Below, in pieces: positions 34,521-43,597 of a DNA stretch of 64,000 nucleotides. This DNA is from Bacillota bacterium. Its GTDB lineage: Bacteria; Bacillota; Bacilli; Desulfuribacillales; Desulfuribacillaceae. The notes beneath the pieces are model-generated. The model was not told where the DNA came from. It ran no database searches and was given only the letters and a program-made list of their open reading frames with translations. The position numbers and the translations under genes were made by a program. The stretch is taken from assembly GCA_023388635.1 (NCBI GenBank), contig JAEWFW010000014.1, positions 8,339 through 72,338 on the forward strand, read 5' to 3'. The stretch's first letter is position 1. The number at the start of each line of letters is the position of its first letter.

Positions 34521-34784
34521 TGAAAAACATCCTTTCCTCAAATACTGCTTCCCTCGCAAAATCTATCTATAAAAATTTCCGAAATCCAATCCGTCACCTG
34601 CATATAAAATAATACTGTAGCACCCTACAAAATTCAAGGAACTATATAGAATTTAGTGAAAAAAAATTACACACATTTGGCAACATCTTGCAAAAAATGC
34701 GGATGACAAATACTTTCATTTATACTCCATTTATAATAATATAGAAGAATACAAAAAACCCAAAATATTCAGGAGGTCTACCCT

Positions 34785-35174
34785 ATGGATTACACACGCA
34801 ACATTATTTCTACAGACCAAGCACCTGCCGCCATCGGTCCCTATTCCCAAGCCGTTTCCTATAATGGCTTATTATTTGTCTCCGGGCAGATTCCGGTCAT
34901 CCCGGAAACAGGAGAAATTCCGTCCGATGTCCAACAGCAGACAGAACAAGTTCTGAAAAATCTCGGTGCTATTTTAGCTGCGAACGGCAATACATACGAA
35001 GACGTTTTGAAAACGACTGTTTTCATCAAAAACATGGATGACTTCGGTAAAATCAACGAGACATACGCTAAATTTTTCCAAAACAACCCTCCAGCTAGAG
35101 CCTGCGTGGAAGTATCCCGCCTGCCGAAGGACGTACTTGTCGAAATCGAAGCGATCGTCGCATCCCAAAAATAA
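34785..35174 (+). CDS. ridA: RidA-family enamine/imine deaminase
   Basis: 129 residues, typical for RidA (YjgF/YabJ). Key features: AAIGPYSQAV, LLFVSGQIP, and the C-terminal PARACVEVSRLPKDVLVEIE with the catalytic Arg (Arg106 or nearby). It hydrolyses reactive 2-aminoacrylate released by PLP enzymes. AGGAGG is 9 bases before the ATG. The stop is 5 bp from the amidase start, so the two are co-transcribed although no functional link is obvious. Confidence 0.95.
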   Translation: MDYTRNIISTDQAPAAIGPYSQAVSYNGLLFVSGQIPVIPETGEIPSDVQQQTEQVLKNLGAILAANGNTYEDVLKTTVFIKNMDDFGKINETYAKFFQNNPPARACVEVSRLPKDVLVEIEAIVASQK

Positions 35175-35179
35175 CCGGC

Positions 35180-36748
35180 ATGAACCGCTATACTTATGCT
35201 GTCATTGCACTGCTGATTGTGATTATCGCTTATGCCTACATGCAGCAACTGAATTTTAATACCGACGGAGAAGTCCCTGCCGAAACCAGCACGGACACTT
35301 CTCCGCCAATGGATTATGCGTACACCCTGCAATCGCTTGTCGCTAATTACGACAAGAACCTCCAGTACACAGATCCAAAGTTACACAAAAGTGGACTCGT
35401 CACTGCTGACAAAGTAAACATTCGCAGTCATCCGGACACCGAAGCCGCTTCTTCTATCTTAACCACCGTGTCCCGGGGTGATCGCTTGAATATTGTCGAT
35501 GAAGATACCCACTGGTACCAAATCCGATATGAAACACTCAACGGGTGGATCCATAAAGATTATATACAACCGATCATCGAGATCCAAACCACAGACGGCT
35601 CCTCGTTAGAGCTAACATTTAGTTCTAATAATATACTGGAAATTAGCGGAGAATATGCCGACCAATTTTCACTGATCAATGAAAATAACGGAAAATATCG
35701 GCTGGTTGCAGAGAACCTGCAATTTACCGAGCACATATTTGATTTGCATCACCCGGCTATCCCAGTTTTGATAGCCAAAGAGCAACAAATTGAGATTTAC
35801 ACACAGCACTGGCTTTATGCAAATTTGCTTACGCCGTCCGATACGCAAGATACGCAAACACAGATCGTATTTACGCCAACGATTTACGATATCGAATACC
35901 GCTCCGAAGCGGACAGGGATATTTACGTATTTCACACAAGCGGCGCACCGGAATACCAATTAGCAGAGCAACCGGATACTTTGCAGCTCATCCTTTCCCC
36001 TGCCGTGGCAACGACGTTTGCCTTGGAGGACGATGAGAAAACTGATCGGCTGCAATCATTGCTGCAAACACAAAACGAATATATCTTTACTGCTAAGGAG
36101 CCTGTCAACTGGAAAGTCTCATCGTCCGACAACCTAATCACCGTCGATATCTCGAACAGAGGTATTGCCGGCAAACGCATCGTCGTTGATCCCGGTCACG
36201 GCGGTAAAGAAAAGGGAACCTATGGACGCAAATCGGAAATACGGGAGAAAGACAGCAATCTCGCACTGTCGAAATACCTCGTTCAGGCATTGGAACAATT
36301 AGGAGCCGAGGTCATAGTCACCCGTGATTCCGACACGATTATTTACCAAGGGGAGCAGTATACGACATTTATGGACTTGATGGCACGTGTTGACATTGCC
36401 AAACAGCAGCAAGCCGATCTTTTCATCAGCTTGCATGCCGATAATTTCCCGGCGGATTTGTCGATTCAAGGCACGACAGCCTATTATTACAGCCATTATC
36501 CCCATGCCGCACAAAACCAAAAGCTTGCAGAGCTAATCGGAGAAGCCGTTGCCGAAGCTGCTGACATGCGATGGTTAGGAGCGAAAGAACAGACATTTGC
36601 CGTCATTCGCTACAACCCTTATCCTGCCGTGTTGATTGAATACGGTTTCCTGTCTAATTTAGAAGACGAAGCAAAATTAATCGACCCTGTGTATCAGAAG
36701 AAAATGGCAGATGCTACAGCACAGGCAATCGCCGAATACTATAAGTAA
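35180..36748 (+). CDS. N-acetylmuramoyl-L-alanine amidase with SH3 domain
   Basis: 522 residues. N-terminal membrane anchor (helix about 5-22), bacterial SH3 domain about 70-125 (NIRSHPDTEA, HWYQIRYE, GWIHKDYI), a beta-rich middle resembling AMIN, and an Amidase_3 catalytic domain from about residue 332 with zinc ligands in VDPGHGG, Glu in IREKDSNL and His in SLHADN, plus the C-terminal catalytic Glu in LIEYGFLSN. It cleaves the amide between MurNAc and L-Ala in peptidoglycan. There is almost no SD; the ATG is 5 bp after the ridA stop, so translation is probably coupled. Confidence 0.92.
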   Translation: MNRYTYAVIALLIVIIAYAYMQQLNFNTDGEVPAETSTDTSPPMDYAYTLQSLVANYDKNLQYTDPKLHKSGLVTADKVNIRSHPDTEAASSILTTVSRGDRLNIVDEDTHWYQIRYETLNGWIHKDYIQPIIEIQTTDGSSLELTFSSNNILEISGEYADQFSLINENNGKYRLVAENLQFTEHIFDLHHPAIPVLIAKEQQIEIYTQHWLYANLLTPSDTQDTQTQIVFTPTIYDIEYRSEADRDIYVFHTSGAPEYQLAEQPDTLQLILSPAVATTFALEDDEKTDRLQSLLQTQNEYIFTAKEPVNWKVSSSDNLITVDISNRGIAGKRIVVDPGHGGKEKGTYGRKSEIREKDSNLALSKYLVQALEQLGAEVIVTRDSDTIIYQGEQYTTFMDLMARVDIAKQQQADLFISLHADNFPADLSIQGTTAYYYSHYPHAAQNQKLAELIGEAVAEAADMRWLGAKEQTFAVIRYNPYPAVLIEYGFLSNLEDEAKLIDPVYQKKMADATAQAIAEYYK

Positions 36749-36776
36749 GGTTCCTCTTGAGAATAAATAGACAACG

Positions 36777-36824
36777 AACCGCATCGCACAGACCGAAAAG
36801 TCTGTACGATGCGGTTATTTATTG
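36777..36824 (+). terminator. Terminator of ridA-amidase
   Basis: AACCGCATCG-C-ACAGAC, loop CGAAAA, GTCTGT-A-CGATGCGGTT, then ATTTATTG. A stem of 16 pairs with one mismatch. Confidence 0.85.
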
Positions 36825-36861
36825 ACTGCTAAAAAGCACTATGTTCGCTGCATAATTGTCG

Positions 36862-36890
36862 TTGTATTTGCAGCAAATTTAGCATATAAT
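36862..36890 (+). promoter_or_regulatory. Promoter of the orphan antitoxin gene
   Basis: TTGTAT, 17 bp, TATAAT; the -10 lies about 21 bp before the ATG at 36912. Confidence 0.65.
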
Positions 36891-36911
36891 ATCTATAAGG
36901 AAGGTGATACT

Positions 36912-37169
36912 ATGCCAAATATCAAAAACATCTCTTCATTGCGGCAGTACTCTGCTGTACTTGATGAAGTGGAAAAAGGCAGTCCAGTATTCTTGACACG
37001 GGATGGTAAAGGCAAATACGCAATCATTGATATAGAAGAATACGACTCTATGCGAGATGCTCTGTGGAACCGCCTATTTACTGAATTGGCTGATTCCCAA
37101 AAATCTGGTGAAGAGCATGGCTGGCTTTCTCTGGCTGAGGCAAAAGAACGGTTAAAGATCGATGGCTAA
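36912..37169 (+). CDS. Phd/YefM-family antitoxin, apparently without its toxin
   Basis: 85 residues from the ATG at 36912 (AAGGAAGGTGA upstream). The N-terminal Phd/YefM fold is clear: ISSLRQYSAVLDEVEKG, PVFLTRDGKGKYAIIDIEEYD. The C-terminal tail (about 55-85), which normally wraps the toxin, ends in LSLAEAKERLKIDG. In complete modules a RelE or ParE toxin starts within or just after the antitoxin stop; here an ATG in the right place opens a frame that stops after five codons. It has its own promoter. Likely a solitary antitoxin left by toxin loss. Confidence 0.85.
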   Translation: MPNIKNISSLRQYSAVLDEVEKGSPVFLTRDGKGKYAIIDIEEYDSMRDALWNRLFTELADSQKSGEEHGWLSLAEAKERLKIDG

Positions 37170-37179
37170 TGTTGAATGA
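37162..37179 (+). pseudogene. Possible toxin-start remnant (5 codons)
   Basis: ATG overlapping the antitoxin stop (ATGGCTAATG) reads M-A-N-V-E then TGA. The overlap and MA-x-V opening look like the start of a RelE/ParE-type toxin; no homologous sequence follows before the hairpin at 37213. Confidence 0.35.
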
Positions 37180-37212
37180 ATACCCTTTGAACGCTTGCAA
37201 TTTGCCATTAAA

Positions 37213-37251
37213 AACGCGGATCTGATCATTTCGTTTGATCGAATCCGCGTT
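37213..37251. terminator. Bidirectional terminator between antitoxin and spoVR
   Basis: AACGCGGAT and ATCCGCGTT (9 bp) with an inner GATC/GATC pairing. T-rich tails on both strands (CTCTTTTA on plus, TTTTAATGG on minus). It ends the prkA-yhbH-spoVR run. Confidence 0.8.
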
Positions 37252-37338
37252 CTCTTTTACATGTGCTCCGTTAACGGTTCATTTGCCTTAACGCAACAGC
37301 CCCTCGACATCAGCTAAGTCTGCGCAATGCGGGTTTCG

Positions 37339-38574
37339 CTAAGCGAACCTCCGGTGAACTTTGCTGCCGTCATACATAAATGTCACAGATCGTTTTTCCA
37401 GCACCGTCTGCACGTGGACATTCCTGCCCCATAGATGATATACATAGGGCATTGTTTTCTCTAGATATTTGATATCTAACTCCACGCCTTCATAGCAATG
37501 CTCTATATACAATTCACCATTCCCCATATGGTCGCCGTCCCGCACCATCAATACCGGGAAGCCCCCATTGGTTCGCGATTCCACCAGATGATCGCGCACA
37601 TTTTCCCAATGCTTATCAGTGATCTTCCACTTTAAGCCCTGCTTAGAGAATACATATAAATCAAGTTCTTCCACTAATTCTTTCGTCAGGTAATTGCGCA
37701 GAAATGATTGATCGGAATCTAGCTCGCGCACTTCAAAAATTGCTTGCTCTCCATATTGCTTCGCAATACTTTCAAAGATTTTCAGCCCCAAATAATATGG
37801 GTTAATATTCGTCTGTGACGGCTGTAGAACTTGTGCGTTCAGCTTGGCAAATTCTATGGCTTCGTCCGGTGCTAGCTCCATTTCACGTAAAATCTTTATA
37901 TGCCAATACGATGCCCAACCCTCATTCATAATCTTCGTTTCCACTTGCGGCCAGAAGTACAGCATCTCCTCCCGCAGTGTGGACATAATATCGCGTTGCC
38001 ACGGTTCCAGTGCTTTGCTGTACTTGATGATAAATTGCAGCAGGTCTTTTTTACTTTCTTGCACGGATTGGGGAAACAACGAAGCGTCAATATGTTCCTG
38101 TATGGCGATCACCGCATCGAGGGTCCGTTCCACAGTGTCTGTCCCGAATTCCATCTCATATTGACGAAAACGTTCGGCAGCAACAGACATGCTTTCAAGC
38201 ATATCACCGGAGGTCTTACAAAACCGCCGATTGTTTTTGAAAAAATCGCTATGACCGAGCACATGCGCACAGACCAATTTATTTTGAATTAAAGAATTGT
38301 CTTCGAGCAAAAACGCGTAACAAGGGTTCGAGTTAATCACCAATTCATAAATCTTGTTGATGTTAAAATCATACTGCAACCGCATTTTATGAAAAGCTTT
38401 GCCGAAGCTCCAATGAGAGAACCGCGTGGGCATACCGTATGCGGCGATCGTGTAGATAATATCTGCCGGACAGATTTCATAACGCATGGGATAATAGTCA
38501 AGCCCCAATTGACCGGCAATCTTCAATATCTTGCCGATTTCCTTCTCCAATACTTGCAGATCATGTACCGTCAA
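37339..38574 (-). CDS. spoVR: Stage V sporulation protein R-like protein
   Basis: 411 residues of the SpoVR family. Recognisable are GLDYYPMRYEICPADIIY, YGMPTRFSHWSFGK, INSNPCYAFLLEDNS, VCAHVLGHSDFFKNN and NEGWASYWHIKILRE. It acts with PrkA and YhbH; in B. subtilis the gene affects spore cortex, and in other bacteria the trio is tied to stationary phase. The biochemical activity is unknown. The chain is about 50-60 residues shorter than B. subtilis SpoVR. It overlaps yhbH by 4 bp. Confidence 0.93.
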   Translation of the reverse strand: MTVHDLQVLEKEIGKILKIAGQLGLDYYPMRYEICPADIIYTIAAYGMPTRFSHWSFGKAFHKMRLQYDFNINKIYELVINSNPCYAFLLEDNSLIQNKLVCAHVLGHSDFFKNNRRFCKTSGDMLESMSVAAERFRQYEMEFGTDTVERTLDAVIAIQEHIDASLFPQSVQESKKDLLQFIIKYSKALEPWQRDIMSTLREEMLYFWPQVETKIMNEGWASYWHIKILREMELAPDEAIEFAKLNAQVLQPSQTNINPYYLGLKIFESIAKQYGEQAIFEVRELDSDQSFLRNYLTKELVEELDLYVFSKQGLKWKITDKHWENVRDHLVESRTNGGFPVLMVRDGDHMGNGELYIEHCYEGVELDIKYLEKTMPYVYHLWGRNVHVQTVLEKRSVTFMYDGSKVHRRFA

Positions 38575-39731
38575 TACGCCCGCACCTCCTGTTTGCCGAA
38601 CATCGTTTTCAACGCTTTGTACACATCCGCCCTGTCGCGAATTACGGCTTTTTTGAATTTCTCATGCTCCATGCGATGGTATACCGACATCAGGCTGGAG
38701 TTGCGGTTATACTGGTTGACTTCTCCATAGCCGAACATATTGCTCATTTCCATAATCTCTTGCACCAATTTGACGCACCGCTCATTGTCGGATGTGAGAT
38801 TGTCTCCGTCAGAAAAATGGATCGGATAGATATTATAGCTCTCGGGGCGATACCGCTCGCGAATCAGCTGCAACGCATATTGGTACGCCGAGGAGCAGAT
38901 CGTCCCTCCGCTTTCGCCTTTGGTGAAAAACTCTTCTTCTGTAACAGACTTTGCCTCCGTATGATGGGCAATAAATACGACTTCTACCTTCTCATATTTG
39001 GTACGCAAAAAACGCAGCGTCCAGAAAAAAAAGCTGCGGGCAATGTATTTTTCGAACTGCCCCATTGATCCGCTCGTGTCCATCATCGCAATGACGACGG
39101 CATTGGAATGCGGTATGACAATTTCATCCCAGGTCTTAAACCGCAGGTCTTCTTCCAATATGTTATAGATACCAGGCAGTCCCCGGCGGGAATTTCGTTT
39201 GATATTCTCCAAAATCGTGCGCTTTTTATCGATATTTCCCATTAGCCCTTTTTTTCTGACGTCCTTGAACTGTATTTCTTGGACAATCAATTGGTCTTGC
39301 TCTTTCTGCTTGAGGTTCGGCAACTCCAAATTTTGAAAAATCATCTCTTCTAATTCGCTGACGGAAACTTCTGCCTCATAATAATCGATCCCCGGCTGAT
39401 TTCCGGCACCGCTGCCTTCTCCGTTGCCGTCAAACGGTTGCCCCGACGCATCCCGCGCCACTGTGTCCCCGATTTGGCTGCTACCGTCCCCCTGACCAAT
39501 GTGCTGCTGTTTGCCAAAATGGAACCGAAACCGATACTCATCGAGTGAACGAATGGGTACCTTAACGATTTCTTTGCCTCGGGACATAATCACCGACTCT
39601 TCTGTAATCAAATCGGGGATATTCTTCTGGATCGCTTCTTTTACTTTTTGCTGATGGCGCAATTGATCGAGATGACCCTTTCTGTGAAGCGACCAATCTT
39701 CTTTTGACACAACAAATAACCGCTCTTCCAT
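38571..39731 (-). CDS. yhbH: YhbH/DUF444 sporulation protein with VWA-like domain
   Basis: 386 residues from the ATG at 39731 (GGGAGG upstream). The N-terminal region FVVSKEDWSLHRKG and VKVPIRSLDEYRFRF, a variable Gly-rich segment (about 85-115), then a von Willebrand A-like domain with a MIDAS motif AMMDTSGSMGQFEK and later FSDGDNLTSD. Conserved partner of PrkA and SpoVR. Likely a metal-dependent adaptor; the molecular role is not established. Confidence 0.93.
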   Translation of the reverse strand: MEERLFVVSKEDWSLHRKGHLDQLRHQQKVKEAIQKNIPDLITEESVIMSRGKEIVKVPIRSLDEYRFRFHFGKQQHIGQGDGSSQIGDTVARDASGQPFDGNGEGSGAGNQPGIDYYEAEVSVSELEEMIFQNLELPNLKQKEQDQLIVQEIQFKDVRKKGLMGNIDKKRTILENIKRNSRRGLPGIYNILEEDLRFKTWDEIVIPHSNAVVIAMMDTSGSMGQFEKYIARSFFFWTLRFLRTKYEKVEVVFIAHHTEAKSVTEEEFFTKGESGGTICSSAYQYALQLIRERYRPESYNIYPIHFSDGDNLTSDNERCVKLVQEIMEMSNMFGYGEVNQYNRNSSLMSVYHRMEHEKFKKAVIRDRADVYKALKTMFGKQEVRAY

Positions 39732-39812
39732 ACCCAATCCTCCCGTTGCCGATGCCAATGTCTTGATCGATCCGATCTAGTTGATCGACGATCGAACGGC
39801 TCCGCCAAATTG

Positions 39813-41708
39813 CTAACGATTCAGCAGACTGCCTGTGTACCGCAACAATTCATTGGCACAAATCGGGCAATAACCGTTTTCGTCTATTAAGCGTCGAATG
39901 ACTTCATTGATTTTCTTCAGCTGCGTCTCATCCGGAGTTTTGGAAGACGTAGTAATTCTCACAACATCTTTCAAATCCGCGAATAATTTCTTCTCAATTG
40001 CTTCCCGCAACCGTTGATGGGAATCATAATCAAAGCGCTTCCCTTTACGCGCATAGGTAGAGATACGAATCATAATTTCTTCTCGAAATGCCCGCTTGGA
40101 ATTGTCAGATATGCCGATTTGTTCCTCTATAGAACGCATCAGCCGCTCATCAGGATCGATCTCTTCATCAGTAATTGGATCTGTGATCTTTTGCGCACTG
40201 CAATACGCCTCGACATTATCGAGATAATTCTCCAGCAATGTTTTTGCCGATTCTTCATAGGAGTAGACAAACGCCTTTTGCACTTCTTTTTTTGCCAGTT
40301 CATCGTACTCTTTGCGTGCCGTCGAAATAAAGTTCAAGTACCGCTCCCGATCGTCCTTTGTGATGCTCGGATGCTGATCGAGTCCGTCTTTCAAGGCACG
40401 TAAAACATCGAGGGCGTTGATGCATTTCGTATCGCGTTTGATTAAGGCGCTGGAGATGCGATTGATGACATAGCGCGGGTCTACCCCCTGCATTCCTTCA
40501 TCGGTCCATTCCGCTTTCAATTCCTTGATATCCTTGCCTCTAAAACCTTCTACTTCTTCCCCGTCGTACAAACGCATCTTTTTCAGCAAATCCATGCCTT
40601 GCTTCTTTGATTCTTTCAAACGGCTGAGGATCGTGAAAATACCGGCAGCTCGCAACGCATGGGGAGCGATGTGAATATCCTTAATATCGCTCTGACCGAT
40701 TAACTTTTCATAAATCTTCACCTCGTCGCTGACTTTCAAATTGTATGGCACCGGCATGACGAGCATCCGCGACTGCAATGCTTCATTCTTCTTGTTGTTG
40801 ATAAATGACCGATATTCCGCTTCATTCGTGTGCGCGATAATGAGTTGATCAGCACTGATTAACGCAAATCTACCGGCTTTAAAATTCCCCTCTTGGGTGA
40901 GACTCAACAAATGCCACAAAAACTTCTCGTCACATTTTAGCATTTCTTGAAATTCCATCAGCCCTCTGTTCGCTTTATTTAACTCCCCATCGAAACGATA
41001 CGCCCGCGGATCGGACTCCGAACCGTATTCAGAGATCGTAGAAAAATCGATGCTGCCTGTCAAATCGGCGATATCTTGTGATTTGGGATCGGATGGGCTG
41101 AATGTTCCAATACCGACGCGATTATCCTCTGAGAAAAATATCCGTTCTACAAGCACGCGTTCCACATTCCCGGCGTACTCTTCCTCTAATCGCATGCGGC
41201 ATACAGGGCATAAATTCCCTTCCACTTTCACACCAGTCTCCCGCTCGAACTCCGCGCGCAATTCATGGGGAATTAAATGCAGCGGTTCTTCGTGCATCGG
41301 ACAACCCTTAATCGCATATACAGCGCCCTCATCGGTGCGCGTATAGCGTTCCATCCCTTTTTTGAGCATTGTAACAATCGTCGATTTGCCACCGCTCACC
41401 GGTCCCATAAGCAACAATATCCGTTTACGCACATCGAGACGCTTTGCCGCCGATTGAAAATATTCTTTCGTTAACCGTTCAATCGCCTGCTCCAAGCCAA
41501 ACATTTCCGAAGAAAAAAATTTATACTTCGTGACGCCATGTTCCTGCTCCATGCCCGCCGCAGCGATCATATTATATATCCGTGTGTGAGCAGTCTGCGC
41601 AACGATCGGACGCTCATTGACAATCTGCAAATACTCAGCAAATGTACCCTCCCATTTCAATTGTGACTCCATATCGCGGTAAGAAGCAATTTTCTGTAAG
41701 ATATCCAA
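39813..41708 (-). CDS. prkA: PrkA AAA+ serine protein kinase
   Basis: 631 residues, the same length as B. subtilis PrkA. The start is taken as the second of two adjacent TTG codons (41708), 8 bases from AGGAGG, which restores the family N-terminus (M)DILQKIASYR. The AAA+ part (about 20-380) carries Walker A GPVSGGKST, and the C-terminal kinase-like domain (about 400-631) ends with the Cys pair CPICANELL. A further Cys cluster lies at NLCPVCRMRLEEE. It is the first gene of prkA-yhbH-spoVR; the 81-bp gap to yhbH holds no clear promoter. Confidence 0.94.
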   Translation of the reverse strand: MDILQKIASYRDMESQLKWEGTFAEYLQIVNERPIVAQTAHTRIYNMIAAAGMEQEHGVTKYKFFSSEMFGLEQAIERLTKEYFQSAAKRLDVRKRILLLMGPVSGGKSTIVTMLKKGMERYTRTDEGAVYAIKGCPMHEEPLHLIPHELRAEFERETGVKVEGNLCPVCRMRLEEEYAGNVERVLVERIFFSEDNRVGIGTFSPSDPKSQDIADLTGSIDFSTISEYGSESDPRAYRFDGELNKANRGLMEFQEMLKCDEKFLWHLLSLTQEGNFKAGRFALISADQLIIAHTNEAEYRSFINNKKNEALQSRMLVMPVPYNLKVSDEVKIYEKLIGQSDIKDIHIAPHALRAAGIFTILSRLKESKKQGMDLLKKMRLYDGEEVEGFRGKDIKELKAEWTDEGMQGVDPRYVINRISSALIKRDTKCINALDVLRALKDGLDQHPSITKDDRERYLNFISTARKEYDELAKKEVQKAFVYSYEESAKTLLENYLDNVEAYCSAQKITDPITDEEIDPDERLMRSIEEQIGISDNSKRAFREEIMIRISTYARKGKRFDYDSHQRLREAIEKKLFADLKDVVRITTSSKTPDETQLKKINEVIRRLIDENGYCPICANELLRYTGSLLNR

Positions 41709-41878
41709 CAACTACCCCTCCTACATAGTAAAGGTGCCTAGCCTACTTCGTAATATTATTTGTATGCGCCCATCGTTCGAATGTTGCTGAAAGTTCAAAA
41801 GTAAGCGTACTTTTTGCCCTGCCTATGTATTTAGTGTGTAAAAAATATGAATTATCTCTTGAAAACGTCCATACTTTA

Positions 41879-41893
41879 TGATAATGTTTATCA
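41879..41893 (+). promoter_or_regulatory. Fur box
   Basis: TGATAATGTTTATCA matches the Bacillus 7-1-7 consensus TGATAATNATTATCA at 14 of 15 positions. A second partial site, TGATAATCGC, follows at 41901. The box covers the expected -10 region of a promoter whose -35 is TTGAAA at 41859-41864. Iron-dependent repression of the genes at 41935 and 42497 is inferred; Zur or PerR, which use related boxes, are alternatives. Confidence 0.75.
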
Positions 41894-41934
41894 ATAATAG
41901 TGATAATCGCTTTCAATATAAGGACGTGTAACCT

Positions 41935-42570
41935 ATGAACATGATTGCTGCATTTACGAAAGTATTCGAGGAAAAAGCTGTTTTTTCCCCGATTCTACAA
42001 GCTTTCTGTAAAATGTACTATAACAAAGCTGTGCAAAAAGAAGTTAATTTGGCAAGTATTAAAAAATCCGACCGTGTATTATGTATCGGTGGCGGTCCCT
42101 TGCCTTGGACTGCTTTGGAAATCGCCAAAAGAACCGGAGCCAAGGTTGATGTGATCGACGTGGATACCCGTGCGATATTTTTTGCCAAACAAGCTGTGGA
42201 ACGATTTCAATTATCTCAGCAAATTGAAATTTCCTACGCCAGCGGTCAAGAAGTGGATCCATCTCAATACAGCGTCATCCATGTGGCACTCCAAGCGCGA
42301 CCGCATGATAAAATTTTGAAAAATATTTTGGGCAAATCGAAACTGGGCACCCGCGTACTGATGCGCTACCCACACGATAAACTCAATAAATTCTATCATG
42401 CATTGCCGGAAGATTGTCTGTGCGATATTTGCAATTCTACGCAGCAGAAGCACTCTACAATGAGCGAGACTCTGCTCTTTGTGAAAGGACTTCGGGGTGA
42501 ACAGCGTGAAGAAATATTTGCTCATAATTTTGGGCTTGATATCCATCGTTCTGCTACTATGGCTAAGTGA
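41935..42570 (+). CDS. Nicotianamine-synthase-like methyltransferase-fold protein
   Basis: 211 residues. A Rossmann methyltransferase core with motif I VLCIGGGPLPWTALEIA (residues 48-64) and the acidic motif VIDVDTRA (73-80); GGPLPWTA is characteristic of nicotianamine synthases and the CntL enzymes that build staphylopine-type metallophores, which transfer the aminobutyrate of SAM. It is shorter than plant NAS or CntL (about 260-320), lacking much of the N-terminal helical domain. A C-x-C-x2-C motif (Cys161, 163, 166) is unusual. First gene behind a Fur box; it overlaps the next gene by 74 bp. Aminobutyrate transfer is inferred. Confidence 0.7.
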   Translation: MNMIAAFTKVFEEKAVFSPILQAFCKMYYNKAVQKEVNLASIKKSDRVLCIGGGPLPWTALEIAKRTGAKVDVIDVDTRAIFFAKQAVERFQLSQQIEISYASGQEVDPSQYSVIHVALQARPHDKILKNILGKSKLGTRVLMRYPHDKLNKFYHALPEDCLCDICNSTQQKHSTMSETLLFVKGLRGEQREEIFAHNFGLDIHRSATMAK

Positions 42571-43495
42571 TTTTAGCGAAATCTATACAAACCTACTTTC
42601 AGTAAAGAAAGAAATACTAATTGCAGCATGTGTGCTGCAGATGATTACGATCTATCTCATTTGTCTGCAATGGCAAATGATCGCCAAAAATATCGGTGCT
42701 CCCGTATCTTTCCGATCGATCTTTCACATCAATATGGTGGGTACCTTCTGGGAAAGTGTGACCCCTGCCGCTAAAGCGGGCGGGGAAGCTGCTAAAATCG
42801 TTTTGCTGCGCTCCCATGCCGGATACTCTACAAGTCAATCGATTGCCTTGGTCGGTCTACAAAAGACCTATAGCATGATTGCCTTTTTGCTTTTGTCGTT
42901 GTTTTCTTTATTCTGGTTTTTGCTGCGTTATGAAGCTTCGCAAGTACAGAAATCGATTCTATTGATTAGTTTCGTATTCCTCGTGTTGGCAGTCGCGCTA
43001 TTGACAATCATGTTAGTCAAACCGATGGTGTTCAACCGTTTAATCATGCGCTTGCCGCTAAAACCGGCGACAAAAGAAAAAATTCACGCCGGCGCTGGAG
43101 TGTTGGAGAGCAACATTCGTGCAGCGTCGACCAACTTGTCTACTACCTTCGTACAAATGGCACTATCGATCTTTATCTGGCTTTTTTTCGCAGTCAAATC
43201 GTATATTCTCGCCCTAGCGCTGCATATCGACATCGATTTCTTGGCGATCTCCGCCATCACCTATTTAGTCTATATGATTGCGATGGTTCCATTGACGCCC
43301 GGTGGTTTGGGGACCTTTGAAGGAAGTATGGCGTTACTGCTATTGCCGCTAAATATTTCATTCAACCAAAGTTTACTGTTGGCAATCGTCATCCGCTTCG
43401 TCACATTTTGGTTTGTCTTTCTCGTAAGTCTCGTGTACCTGGGAATTTACCAACTCGTGAAAATCTTCCGCAAACAATCTTCCCCTACCATGTAA
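42497..43495 (+). CDS. YbhN/UPF0104-type membrane protein (LPG-synthase TM family)
   Basis: 332 residues or 329 if the second GTG (42506, six bases after GGGGTGA) is used; both starts are GTG. About eight membrane helices. The family hallmarks are NMVGTFWESVTPAAKAGGEAA near residue 80 (interrupted here for brevity) and the C-terminal MVPLTPGGLGTFEGSMALLL, as in the flippase domain of MprF. Such proteins move lipids or glycolipids across the membrane. It overlaps the NAS-like gene by 74 bp, so expression is coupled and iron-regulated by inference. It could export a metallophore or flip a modified lipid; unproven. Confidence 0.85.
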   Translation: MNSVKKYLLIILGLISIVLLLWLSDFSEIYTNLLSVKKEILIAACVLQMITIYLICLQWQMIAKNIGAPVSFRSIFHINMVGTFWESVTPAAKAGGEAAKIVLLRSHAGYSTSQSIALVGLQKTYSMIAFLLLSLFSLFWFLLRYEASQVQKSILLISFVFLVLAVALLTIMLVKPMVFNRLIMRLPLKPATKEKIHAGAGVLESNIRAASTNLSTTFVQMALSIFIWLFFAVKSYILALALHIDIDFLAISAITYLVYMIAMVPLTPGGLGTFEGSMALLLLPLNISFNQSLLLAIVIRFVTFWFVFLVSLVYLGIYQLVKIFRKQSSPTM

Positions 43496-43531
43496 AAAAG
43501 AATACTGTAATTGCGTCATATAACAACAAAA

Positions 43532-43587
43532 GGATACAACCGTTGCTCTGTGATTTACAAAGCAATATGGCTGTATCCCTGTTTTTA
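43532..43587 (+). terminator. Terminator of the Fur-box operon
   Basis: GGATACA...TGTATCC with an inner TTGCT/AAGCAA pairing, followed by CTGTTTTTAT. Confidence 0.7.
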
Positions 43588-43597
43588 TATCAGTTAA

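Noticed and set aside
35180..35260. Separate promoter for the amidase gene
   Set aside because: Only 5 bp separate it from ridA, with no -10/-35 in between; read-through is simpler.
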